64,000 bases of DNA, from the NCBI GenBank assembly GCA_037903475.1, contig JBAJFG010000411.1, positions 62,001 to 126,000 on the forward strand, written 5' to 3'. Under the pieces are notes generated by a model. It searched no databases and was not told where the DNA came from. It worked only from the letters and a program-made list of their open reading frames with translations. This document shows, piece after piece, positions 22,801 through 34,278 of the stretch. Both the position numbers and the translations under genes were made by a program. The stretch's first letter is position 1, and each line of letters opens with the position of its first letter. The DNA is from Ancylostoma caninum. Its lineage: Eukaryota > Nematoda > Chromadorea > Rhabditida > Ancylostomatidae.

Positions 22801-25800
22801 TACCGTGCAAATTTCACCACTTTTTCGGCAAAAAGGACTAGTATAAATAAAAGAAGGAATGTTGAGACAACGCTTCCTGTGTTTTTTTTATTCTCCTGAC
22901 TTTGCACTCTCTAATTATAGTTTGATCTGACGTCTTGAGGCTTATATGCCAAGGAAAGAATTTTTCGAAATAAAAGGTGTAGAATTGGAGTTATTTAACT
23001 TCTTAGGCTCACAGAAAATTAAGTTCTTAAGGAATGAAATCAGTAACGTAGATCATTTGGAACATTTTATTCAGCAGAATTTGGATGGATTTCACAATGT
23101 GTGCACTGTGATGAGGTGCTTCAGCGGTTAGATGCAGTGATAATAGAAATGGGGCAAACAGTGGGTTTTTTTTATTACGGGAACTTATTGATGCGCTGAA
23201 AATAAACGCACCAAACATTCGATCTGAGGAGCACTTCAGGTCCGTCCCATGCATTTTTTGGAGAGAGATTGCTTGTTGATCAGACAGGCTCGTATTGCGA
23301 TTATGACGCTAGGATCAGGCATGGGAAGCGATCTACGCATCAGTGACAGTCACATCAATCTACTTCTTCCTGGAATCTATGCCATGCACTCATGTATCAT
23401 CGTCGACGACACTGCGAAGTGGACAAAAAACAAACTGGTCTTGCGTCTTCCTGAATTTCCTGTATGTTGCCACGTAGAGGCTGTCTAGATAAGAATGTTA
23501 AAAGCCAATTAAAGCCTTGATTGCCTTCGTTTTAGTCGAAGAAAGAGCTGGTTCATCACTATACCCACTGCACTAAGTTCTACCAAAGCGAAAGAGTGGT
23601 CGAACAGTGATCCACCTCTCTTTAAGCGCACTATGGCTGACTCAGTGGCGCTATCAGTGCCACTTTCAACTGTTTCGCGTTTTAGACTGTTATCAGTTAT
23701 GCTGTAAATCCAATGCGGTCTTCTGGTGAGATGAGTGGGAAGTGGCCTGATCGAGTGATCGGAATCAGCAGCTTCAGAGCATCGTGCTCATGGGACGTAG
23801 GCATGAACGGGCAACAAGGGAATGCAAGAGGTTAAGCCGGCGGGTTGAAATGAATCCGATATGATGAAAAGTTTTATATGCCTAATACTATGTTACAAAT
23901 GAATCCCAATAATGTATCACCTGTTCGCTAGTTCGTGAGGACTCGTATTCAGGAACACACAGAGGAGGTTGTGGTCGAAACGCTTTTATGAAGTGGACAA
24001 GTTATTAGGTTAAAAGGGGTATATTGGTATACAGTTCACTCCGTCCGTCCTCCGAGAGCGGTTGGCTCCAAAACAGCTCTCCGATCGCAACGACCAAGAA
24101 GCGAGTTCCTATCAAGAAGACCGGCGCGGAACGGAGAAGACTCCAACCCAACCCGCATTATGCACACGTGGGTTGTATGCCTTTGTTTCCGGCAGCTCGG
24201 TTGCGTGCATGCCAATGACCAGCAGGAGCAGAAGAAAGCGAAGAAAGCCAAAGACTCGAACGCTTGATGAAACTGCGAGACTCGACAAAAGGAAGCGAAA
24301 GAACTTGGCGAAACTGGACCACTCTGCTCGATCGTGTAGGAACAGATTTGCTGGACTCTTCGCGAAAGAAGTCAGACACACTCTGTGCTATCGCGATAAA
24401 AAGAAATGAATAAAGAATTACGGGGTATACTGTGTTAGAGCGACTCATCCTGGTCACGGATGATAGGTGCTAGTGATGACCGCCAGAACCTTCCCGCAAT
24501 CGCTTGCGAATACGGAAATAGGTGAACCTAACAGACGCCAGTAAAACTTTGACATTTGTACCTATCGCATGGAATAGTTGCAAAATAACTTCTGTTCGAG
24601 TGGAATGAGCAGCAGCATCTTTGTTTTCATTCCATACATTTTGCGGGGCGGTGCATAAGTATTGCGCCATAAAAGACATACAGAAAACGTGTAAAGGCAC
24701 ATTTATGGATGAACTTTTTGAAAACAAATATCATGTCATGAAACAAAAGAAAGCGACAGCACAATATTACGAAAAAGAAAACCTTGGGTTCGCTCGATAT
24801 ACGCTCTTTTGTACGATTCACAATCCTCAGACGCATGGGATATTCCACCACTGCGGTCCGATTGTGATGTTGCAGGCTCATCTTTTCATCTTCGTGCAGT
24901 AACATTGTCAGGGATGAAACGCTGCCCTTTTAAATCGTTATTCTGCCAATAAGATTTGCTAGGTGGACAGATTCATTCTTCAGCCTGGAATTTCGGCTTA
25001 GTCGGCTTCTTCATAGGCCTAGGCCATACTTCTTAGTTGTGTCACAGACCGCCAATTTCTCCCCATCAGCTAGTTCTCGACGTTCTCCCAAGGTTGTTAT
25101 CTAAAAAGGCACCCAGGACAAAAAATAAGTTCACTTTCAATCGATCGTTACTACGAATGAAGGTAGTTGGATGCTGTCTTGCTTTTTCTTCTCGCATTCA
25201 GTCTCTTGGCACCAATCATGGATGGCTTTCGTTTTTATGAGCAGGTGCTCCATGTAGCTAAAGAGTACAGTGGCAAATTTCACTGTGGCTGATAGCTCGT
25301 GGGAGCAACCGGCTCTCAAAATATCCTGGTGAACAACCATGTAAAATGATTTCACTTCAACAACGATATGGAATGGCTTGGCCAGTACACCGACACTCGA
25401 CAGAAATGCATGATTTTATCTCAAACTTGGGCTATTGAACCAAGAATACTTCGCTAATAAAAATAAGAGATAAATAACCAAACAGACAACTACCGTATCA
25501 AAACTACTGGAGCAATGAAGAGGAGGAGCAAAATGAGTGTTTGGACTGCATCAAGCTCCAATAGAAATTTGGTGGTTCAACTGTTAAGACATTACTACAA
25601 GAAGTCTTTTATTATTTTACTTGTTCTACAATATTGACTAAGTGGATTTAATACACAGGAAAAAGGAAAGAGAGTGCGTGAGAAAGAGGGTATAGTGACC
25701 TTTGGGTTTGGAATATGTACCGGAATGTCCGGGTCAAACCGCTGGTTACGGTCGACCTCGAGACTTGTTGTAAACTGCCCTATTGGGCGGTGAATGAATC

Positions 25801-26063
25801 CTGCCACGGATCCAACTTGTCACTTGTTAACTGGAATATACTTGTAAGGGAATACTTGTCTAGCTAACTTGTTGGAGGCTCATGCCGAACCGACCATCCT
25901 CAGCTCGGGCTCCTTTTTTCCTCGCTCCATAGCCATAAGGGGCGGAGCTAGAGGACCAAGAACCATCCATTCATGAGGACGGAAGTTATGGTATGCGGAG
26001 CATGAAGCAATGAATCATGAGTTCTCGATGGTAGAAGTCATGACAATAAGGTTTTTTAGACTA

Positions 26064-26385
26064 GTATCAAACAAGCGCAAAAGAACCTTTTTTCAAAAAC
26101 GAGTACAAGAATAAGGCGCACATCAAAAGATGATTTGAATTAATCTGGAAAGACTCATGAATAGAGATGCAAAGCTTTTCGTGCCGCTACTCAGAGCTTT
26201 GCCGTTCTTGAGCTTTTGTACTGTCGCAGAAATGTTGGTATTCTTCTGCACTGCATTGACAACCGCGCATAAGAAGATGACAAGCAAAGATATCATAATA
26301 AACGCGCACATTCTCAACACAATCAGATAACAAGCATATTATATATCAATACAGTAACGCATCTTGATCATGAAGATCACGGCAC
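26064..26385 (-). repeat. LTR-like direct repeat, copy 1
   Basis: Closely matches 27048-27385 in the same orientation, for example GCGCACATCAAAA, CTTGAATTAATNYGGAAAGA, CATGAATAGAGATGC and CTCAACACAATCAGAT. The two copies flank the zinc-knuckle relic, as the LTRs of a shortened retrotransposon would. Confidence 0.6.
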
Positions 26386-26459
26386 TCCCGTCATGCATCA
26401 CTGATCGGGGTAGTGTCGAAGTTGCTCCTCCAGCGACTTGACCTTCTTCTTTTTGTTCC

Positions 26460-26817
26460 CTAGTAGCTTCTCCTCGCATTAAGCAATCGCTCGATGATCC
26501 CCTGACTTCTTTCTGAAAAGTCGCAAAGGGCAGAGTGATGACCGTAACGACGTGAATGATAGCATGGAGTTGCGCACTTCTCACACTCTCTATCCCCAGT
26601 GGAACCTTTGAACAAAGCTTGCATTTCCATTTTTCTTGAGCATTTGTTTGCGCACAACTACGTTCATGACTGTCGTACACGAACCTGGATAGTGAATTCC
26701 TACAGCTTGACAAAAGGTGCAGCGCATGAAGCGTTCACCCTCCCGATGAATTGTTCCGTAATTGAATCGTCGAGCGCACGTTGGTTGATTCTCGAGATCA
26801 AGAACAATTTTGTGCAA
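26460..26817 (-). pseudogene. CCHC zinc-knuckle (BEL/Pao gag-type) relic, frameshifted
   Basis: One frame reads FMRCTFCQAVGIHYPGSC followed by VVVRKQMLKKNG. A second frame, entered after a TAG, reads RECEKCATPC, then a HHSALCDF knuckle. The spacing of Cys and His and the basic LKK stretch are typical of nematode retroelement zinc-knuckle proteins. No protease, RT or integrase was seen, and the stop plus frame change show it is dead. It lies between the LTR-like repeats. Confidence 0.6.
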
Positions 26818-27047
26818 ATCAACAAGAGCTTACCTTGCCATCTCGACCTGCAACATCCTCAATGCCTTCCATGGATTTGGCGTTTTCTTTTATAACCTAG
26901 AACTCTACTGTTCCTTGAGGTCTTAGTGCTGTTGACACGTGTCGTCTGCGTCCTCTTCTGCGTAAGCACCGGCTATTCCTCGCTGCTCCTTGAGGTTTTC
27001 GTCATAAAATGATTCCACTTCGACACCGATATGGAACGGCTAGACCA

Positions 27048-27385
27048 GTACACTCCCAAACAAGCGCAAGTGAACCTTTCTTGGAAAAGGGTACAAAAAT
27101 AAAGCGCACATCAAAAAGTGACTTGAATTAATGCGGAAAGAATCATGAATAGAGATGCCAAGACCTTTTCGAGCCGCGACCAAGAGCTCTGTCGTTCTTG
27201 TGTTTTTATACTATCGCAGGAATGTTCGAATTCCTCTACATTGCTTCGATAACCGCGCATATTCCCAACATAACCAGATGACAAACAAAGATGTCATGTT
27301 AACCGCGCATATTCTCAACACAATCAGATGACAAGCAAATAATATTAATACACTAACGCATCTAGATCGCGGAGATTGCGGGAAT
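27048..27385 (-). repeat. LTR-like direct repeat, copy 2
   Basis: Partner of 26064-26385, differing by scattered substitutions and a short internal tandem duplication around AACCGCGCATATTC. A further partial match to its upstream flank lies near 25340-25390. Confidence 0.6.
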
Positions 27386-28059
27386 CCGCTATACATTTCA
27401 CAAAATTTCCAACGAACATGATGCATTTAAGCCCTACGCGTCGATGAAACTACCGAACATCACGATAAATTCTGGATGAGAATCCATGAGCAGACTAGCT
27501 CCATCAGCAACATCTACAACTTCATCTATCGTGTAACTGTAATCGGTGTAGACCAGCTCAGTTGTAAGCAGTTTCTCATCGATGAAGCCCGTCCGAAGAC
27601 CCCGTGTTCCGATCACTATGCAGACATACGTGGAGTGTCTGAGGGCTGAGGTCAGAGCCAGAGGATGGAGCATGGAGCGATCGTGACGCTCTTGTTTCCT
27701 TAGATATTAGAAAATTGTTCATGAAGAGATCGCTAGAGAATGACCACTCGATGGTCATGTTCGGAAATGAAGAGAAGAAAGCCACTCCGAAAACAGCTAT
27801 AATAACAGGCTTACATTTGACCGAATGAACCCAAAAGTATTAGGTTACATTTCGGGGTTTCGGTTTCGGGGAATGATTGGAACACTTCACCAAGAATTCA
27901 TTCTTCCAACCCTCCCACGTGACCTATGCCCATGGTAAGTGGATATGTGATTCAATGGTCTCTCAGCATCTGCAACATGGGTATGTAAGGACAAGCGCTG
28001 CGCCATTTGTTGTCTAGGCGCGAAAATAGCAGCATCCAATTCAAGTGATTTTCCTATAG

Positions 28060-28178
28060 AGCTCCTATGGAGCACCAGTGGGAGCAGGAGGGATGACAAC
28101 ATTACCATGAGGTTCGCCCCGGTGCTCCTCAGTCATTTTCCTATGCGAGCTCCTATGGAGCACCAGTGGGAGCAGGAA
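28060..28178 (+). repeat. tandem partial duplication
   Basis: GAGCTCCTATGGAGCACCAG plus TGGGAGCAGG occurs at about 28060-28090 and again about 90 bp later at 28149-28178. Confidence 0.7.
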
Positions 28179-28362
28179 TGTCCGGGTCCAACCGCTTGTC
28201 GACTGGAAATGTTACAAGTAAATGCTATCTTATCACTTAGTTTGTGTGGAATAGCGTGCTGGCGTAGGAGTAATTGTGCGAAAGTTATTGGTGCTGAACG
28301 ATCGCAGCAACATCTTTGCTGTGTATTACGCCATAGGCCTAATCTACATATATACATAGTGT

Positions 28363-28473
28363 ATCGGAATCCGATCCAGCCGGATGAGGAAAGATACATA
28401 TCGATCCTTATCCGTACCTATCCGATGAGGATCGATACGTACCTTTTGTAATCCGACCGTATAGGATTCCGAT
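28363..28473. repeat. palindromic MITE/hairpin
   Basis: ATCGGAATCC at the left pairs with GGATTCCGAT at the right, and inner stretches (ATCGATCCTTATCCG against CGGATGAGGATCGAT-like sequence) also pair. Confidence 0.6.
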
Positions 28474-28655
28474 GAACTGTAATTGCAGCTATAGGCCTTA
28501 TACACTTTGTATCAGTATCAACGACATGTTTACTCAGACAAAGCGCTTCAAATTCAGACTAGGCAGAATATGTACTAGGCAATTATATTTTCCTGTGCTT
28601 CTGTTGGCGGGAATTCCAAATGCTTTTTCTTTCTCTGCGTCCTGCTACCTGTGAA

Positions 28656-28684
28656 ACTCTCTCTCACTCTCTCTCTCTCTCTCT
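28656..28684 (+). repeat. CT microsatellite
   Basis: Nearly pure CT dinucleotide run with one interruption (TCTCTCTCACTCTCTCTC). Confidence 0.9.
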
Positions 28685-30020
28685 GCTACTGTTTTTCCGA
28701 GGGCCGTTTTATTCTGCTGTTCCCATATTGAAACAATCCTGGCCAGTCGCCTTCGGACTCCGGTTGGTAATCGTGCATACAAATTTCAACGTAATGGAAG
28801 TCGTCTCTGAAATTTTCAAGGTCCATTAGCGAGTTCCACGTGCCTCTTGAATCGTCATACTGGATAATGCTCTTATTCGTGGTTACCTCTTTGCCGCGGA
28901 CCACTCTTCTCAGATGTTAACTGTGAAAATTATATAAGATATTCAACTTGCCTTCCTAACTTTTGATAGAGTAATGTTCAAAAATCACTATTATTCTTCG
29001 AGTTGTATACATTCATGCGGAACAGAAATGAGTCCCGAGAAATGCTCGATCATTGAAATCATAGCTTCTCTTTGCAAAAGAAAGTTTATTCACGAGGACC
29101 GAAACCTGTGACTTAGTAACATTCTCAGTGAATCACTGATTGACTTCTACATATAGATGGTCTGTGCAAACGCATGCTATTCGTCTTGTAGTAAAACGGA
29201 TACATATCCGTAAGAATATCTACGTTATGGACAACTGATCGATATATGTATTTGATGTCACTCCAACATTAACCCTCCGTAATTCTGCCTACTTGGCTTA
29301 CTCCTTCTCACCTGGCGCTGGTCCCATAACTGCTCATCTCGAATTAAAAGTGCTCGACCGTTTTGAAACACTTTCCAAACTCTTCACATGTTGCATAACA
29401 GGAAACCTGAAATTTTCGATCGAGGAAGAATTCAATTTTGGCAGGTATTTTAGGTATCAGCTTGACAGGTACCAAAAGTTCTACAACAATATGGTTCCCC
29501 GTGTCTGTTATTCCTATTTTGATAGGAATAAATGAATATTAATCGCCAAACAGTTTTCGTAGTGGAATATATGTCGCTTGAAACATCAGTTTGCTGAGAA
29601 CCGTGGGAACCGGTTTGCGGAACCTGACCTGGTACGGACAATAGAATCTTAAAAAGACCACATCTCTCAATTCTTAAACAACATCAGTCGTGCCAACGAA
29701 AGATACGCGTGCCTCACTCTGACCTGCAGCGGCGATGTGTTTTTCGAGCTTTGTTTGACCTTGCTAAATGAGCTTCGTCAATTACCGTACTCAGCGGCCA
29801 AGAAGATATGATCAGAGGTATTGTTGAAAACGGAATTTTTCGCAGTACCTCACCGACGGATTGAATATTCGGACGAAATTTGAGGGAGAAATGGAAGCCA
29901 AAGCACTTTTTCGTTCCGACGCGTAACATTTTCGTAAACTGCTTCCAAGCAAAATTATCGTGTTATAAGTCTAAATTGGAGGAAGGGCGTTTTACTACAA
30001 TAGGCTCCGCCGAGAGGCGA

Positions 30021-31087
30021 GAGGCGTAGGCCGCGATGCGCAGACGAGACATGAAGATGCGCAGAGCATCACGACGCTGGCGAGAGCCAAGAAACGCTCG
30101 AAAAATGTCCCACATGCATATACATTTGCGTTGTTTTCTATGTAATCGATCATTAACCCAATCGCCAGATGAGGTTTAGAAATGCCTTGCCGATACGCAA
30201 TGTGCCTGCCACTGGATACAGTGCCGCCAGACTGTCACTTTGCAGGAGTATTGTTAGCATTGATTTTCTGGAACTAGAAATGTAATACTCGAATAGAAAG
30301 CAATTTCAGAGCGAAAAACGTGAAATAATTTACTAATTTATGTCCATATAGAATGAAAAATACTACATGAAAGTTCTCGCAAACGGAAAATTGTAACGAA
30401 TTTATGGCAAAATTGGCGCACTTTTCCTTCCTTTTCGTTTGCTCACAAGCAGCAGTAGGTAACTTCTCCACCAGTAGCTGAAAAGATTGAAAACCTCCCA
30501 TGAGCTCAAAAATACCACAAGGAGGTGATATTTTTAACTGCATCATAATCTTCTGGGTTTTTTTTTAATACAAAAAGGCAAAACGACGGGCACCTCACCT
30601 CTCCTTTAGTTTTTCAATAGGAAAATACTTTTTCGTTGTAGTAGTAGTGGTTTCGTTTTCCAACTCTTGAACGCTTTCGAAAGTCGTGATGAGAACGAAG
30701 AATAACCCCTGTTCGCAAATTTTGAGCAGATTCAGAAAACTTCAGTATCTCTTCTATACTTGTTGAAACACCATTAAAATGATGTTTGGATACAAAATAA
30801 ATATCAAATTCGTAATCAACATGTCGAATAACCGCCGGATGGACTTTTTTTTTCTAAAATCATCTTTTTTGTTCGAAATTGAATTTCCAGTCTTATACAA
30901 ACTCAACTGTTTCGTAATGTTAGATTCATCATCTTATGCGTCCTGTTGGAACTCTGCCAAGCCTCGACTGTTCGCAGACTCTCAGAAGGGTTTGCTGCCA
31001 GCTGCTGTCTGTGTTTCTTGGCCCTCGCCAGCGTCGTGATGCTCTGCGCATCTTCATGTCTCTCCGGCGCATCGCTGTCTGCGCCTC
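30021..31087. mobile_element. inverted-repeat element with about 75-bp arms
   Basis: 30021-30095 and 31013-31087 are inverted near-copies (core GACATGAAGATGCGCAGAGC, then ATCACGACGCTGGCGAG). The interior of 917 bp shows no recognisable coding sequence. Confidence 0.65.
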
Positions 31088-32707
31088 AATGAAATGGATT
31101 GAAAATGTATGTACGGACCGACTTCCCGCCTTTTAATTACATTGCCAATCAACGGAAATCTGTCTCCCAATATCTGCCGCATTCTGTCTCGGTGAACAGC
31201 TTTATCCCTAATTACCGTGTAAAATGAATCACCAGACGATTTTTTTTTCGGAAAATTCATGCTGAGCATACAGCTTCACCAAACGTAATCACCCTGAACT
31301 TCATATTAAAACTGACCAATTCGCGTTCACTTTCTAGACAGAAGTCATACCAAGGAACTACCATCAGAGGATTTGCACAGTGAATGAACAATGTTTGAAG
31401 AAAAGAGCATTACGCTTCTACGATTGGCCCTAATTCAGTGATCCTATCTACGCAGACCTCAAAGTAAACGCAGTACATCCAATTGCATCCCGTCCACTCA
31501 TTTTTTCTTATTATATTTCAGATTCCATGGTTTTGGCATGGCATGATAGCATGATGAGATGCATCGTAGTGTCAGGGCTGAGATTCGCGGCACTTCAAAC
31601 AAGCGATGCTTATCCTATGGAATAAGTAATGTTATGAAATGCAGTAAGTGAATAAGAGTGTGTTAACCCAATTTGCTTGGTTATGCGTTCATGAATCCTA
31701 GCCCAGAGGAGCAACTCCATGAAGAAGTAGACGATTCAATTCGTAGTCACTCAGTAAATAAGAAAGCGATGGTTGATGTGGGATTTTCAGCAAGTTTTCA
31801 CCATTTGTACATGATGCAGATCCAGTACAAACTTCATACAACACGAAACGGCATTGGAATGGAATGCGCACGGGATGCGCATGAGTGTGCACAATTTCAA
31901 AATTTTTATACGATCACGGAGTCAATTACGCCATATTTGCACGACTTTAACTATGTACATGCAAAAGCGGAGTAAAATGTGATGGGGTAAATCGAAGACC
32001 TTCGGCCTTCGATGCAACGATCAGATTTCAGAAGTGAACATCGTGCGAGTGCGTCGGATCCGTCTCCCTTTCATGTATCCGGCTCATCCCATGCAAACGT
32101 TGCTCTTTCTGGGGGAACAACGGTATACAAAGTCCTAAGTGTGCACGAAAGATGAACTCACCGGTTGAAATAAACCCTGCAAACCTGAGTGATGCTTCTG
32201 ACGATCGAAGGATACCAGATGTCTGTGGCATTTAAGAATGAATGAGATATGCCTCCTGATGTGAATTTGACAATGCTGATCCTGAATATGTTTTCGCTTC
32301 GCGCTCAATGCCACAGCGGAGGAAGTTATGACTTTGTCTGTGCAGTATATATGCGCAGTTTCTGCATCAACTTACCATAACCCCATATAGTAGGCGTTGC
32401 CGCGAAAAATGGGCGCAGAATTTGTGATCAGCTGTCCAAATATGCTATATGCGGAAGCTCAGCGAAAAACGCATCACTACGGGTACAGAATTGCGTCTTG
32501 ATCACTCGCTACCACTACTACTTACAAGGGAACGCTACTTCATCAAAGACCTCCCGCTGCGGGGTGTACACTGCCTCGTGCATCTCGAAACGCTGATTAA
32601 AACTATTTTGATCTTGGTCCTGTCTCGTCTCCATAAGGATTTGCGCAAGTTTTTCCGATTGCAAGTGACAAGTAGGTACTCATACATTAAGGTAACTCAT
32701 AGCTCAA

Positions 32708-32775
32708 GGTAAGGGGTATGGGGCAGTGGTAAGTGTCGCGGTTCTCGTGGATACCCTACGAGGTTCAATTCCCCT
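32708..32775 (+). other. tRNA-like sequence with A- and B-box motifs
   Basis: GGGGCAGTGGTAAG resembles a tRNA A box and GGTTCAATTCC, about 40 nt later, is a perfect B box. Cloverleaf stems are poor, so this is more likely a tRNA pseudogene or SINE head than a working tRNA. Confidence 0.4.
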
Positions 32776-33876
32776 CAACGATAGAACTTTTGCATTTTCT
32801 CCCACGTACTGTATTCTCATAAAAATCTACTCTATGCAGTTTCATAAGTGGATCTATTCTATGCAGTTTTATCAGTGTTTCTGCCTATAATTAGATATCC
32901 TGAAAGCTTGGAAGCATTTTGAATGATTCTCACTACTCCGACTTTGTTAATAGTGGAACTACTGATGGACTCACGTAAGCCCAAATTTTCAAGGAATTCA
33001 TTGTTGCTAAAATTTTACGTAATAGGGTTATTTGAAGTGCTGAACACGAATATGGTATCCATTTTGCGACGTTGCTCCATTTTTATAGGTTTATGGCAGA
33101 ATTAACTGCAATTACCGTAGAAAACCGAATGAAATTGTTGAATTTCGTCATGAAAATGGTAGTGCCATGCAAAATGATGTTGATAATCGTGATCAGCGCC
33201 TGAAATTATGCCTCTGTGCAAAATTTGGATGGATTCTGGGTGATGCCTAAACTACGCTATAGCCAATGATCGTCCCCTCGTGTGTGGTAGTAGTAGTAAA
33301 TGATCAAGGTGTAATTGCCTAACCGTAAATTTTGCTTTTTTTTTTCGCTGGAGTTTTTTATACGGGTTTATTTGAACTGCTGATCGCAAATTCTGTATTC
33401 ATTATGTAAGTATTGCACAACAAAGCCTATATTGTGTTGTTACGGTAGGTGGATGCAGAAACTGCACGTACCCTACGTGGACACTGCACAGAAAAAGGTC
33501 ATAATTTTTTTTCGAAATTGAATTGAGCAGTAATGGAGAACATATTCGAGATCAGCATTGTCAACTTCACATTATGAGGCACATTCAATTTTGGAGTGCC
33601 ACAGACATTTGGTATCCTTCCCTTGTGAGATCATCGAATTAATAATTGTTGTTTCGCTCTATCAAACTTCCTTCACCGAAGAAAGAGTTAAGGAACACGT
33701 TGTTTTTGGAATACATCCGACAAGTCATTCGATCTGATCGTGTGACAGCCCGTTTTGCAAGCAAACATCGTCCAACAAAAAGGGAGACAGGGTGATAGAT
33801 AATCTGCTGGAACGAAAACATCAGTAAATGTGATCACCGGGGTGATCAAAAGTCGAAGCGGATGCATTTCTCGATG

Positions 33877-33882
33877 TTTATT
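33877..33882 (-). terminator. candidate polyadenylation signal of PIG-T
   Basis: AATAAA on the minus strand, roughly 300-400 nt beyond either possible stop codon (34181 or 34279). Assigned by position only. Confidence 0.3.
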
Positions 33883-34278
33883 ATGTTTACACTTTGAATA
33901 TTCACAAGCAAAGCATAGCAAAGATCTCCAGCATACAAACTCAGGTGAATAGCCGGAAATAAAGTGAAACAAAAACCCGCTATCTGATGGACGAAGAGAA
34001 CTGCCAGGCAGTGAATGTATCTCTCCAAGTATTGCATATTCTTCTACTAAACGCTATTCATCTTTTCGAAGAACTGCTCTATGCTCCTTCGAATCTCATG
34101 TAGACTCATTTCCTTATATTGAGCGTACGAAGCCAACGCCAGCAGTACTAGCAAGAACAAGCGGAAGACCTTCCTGGCTAGCGACGAGCTCGGCAGCACT
34201 GAGTTGACAGGGATGAGCCTGGGAATGATAAACGGCTTGAAATTCTGGATACGAAGAGAATGAAACTGGAGATTTGTC

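Larger units (their letters stand above)
17285..34180. other. 17-kb gene-poor, repeat-rich interval
   Basis: No gene could be built. Holds the 2-kb inverted duplication, the 19.65-kb MITE, the LTR-like pair with its zinc-knuckle relic, the 28-kb repeats, a CT microsatellite (28656-28684), the 30-31 kb inverted-repeat element and the tRNA-like sequence. Open frames such as 21110-21514, 23249-23488, 24062-24409, 27434-27673 and 31673-31975 lack motifs or linked exons. Confidence 0.5.

Noticed and set aside
24062..24409. Lys/Arg-rich 115-aa frame followed by AATAAA
   Set aside because: Resembles a ribosomal-protein-like composition, but no specific family could be matched and other frames are equally basic.
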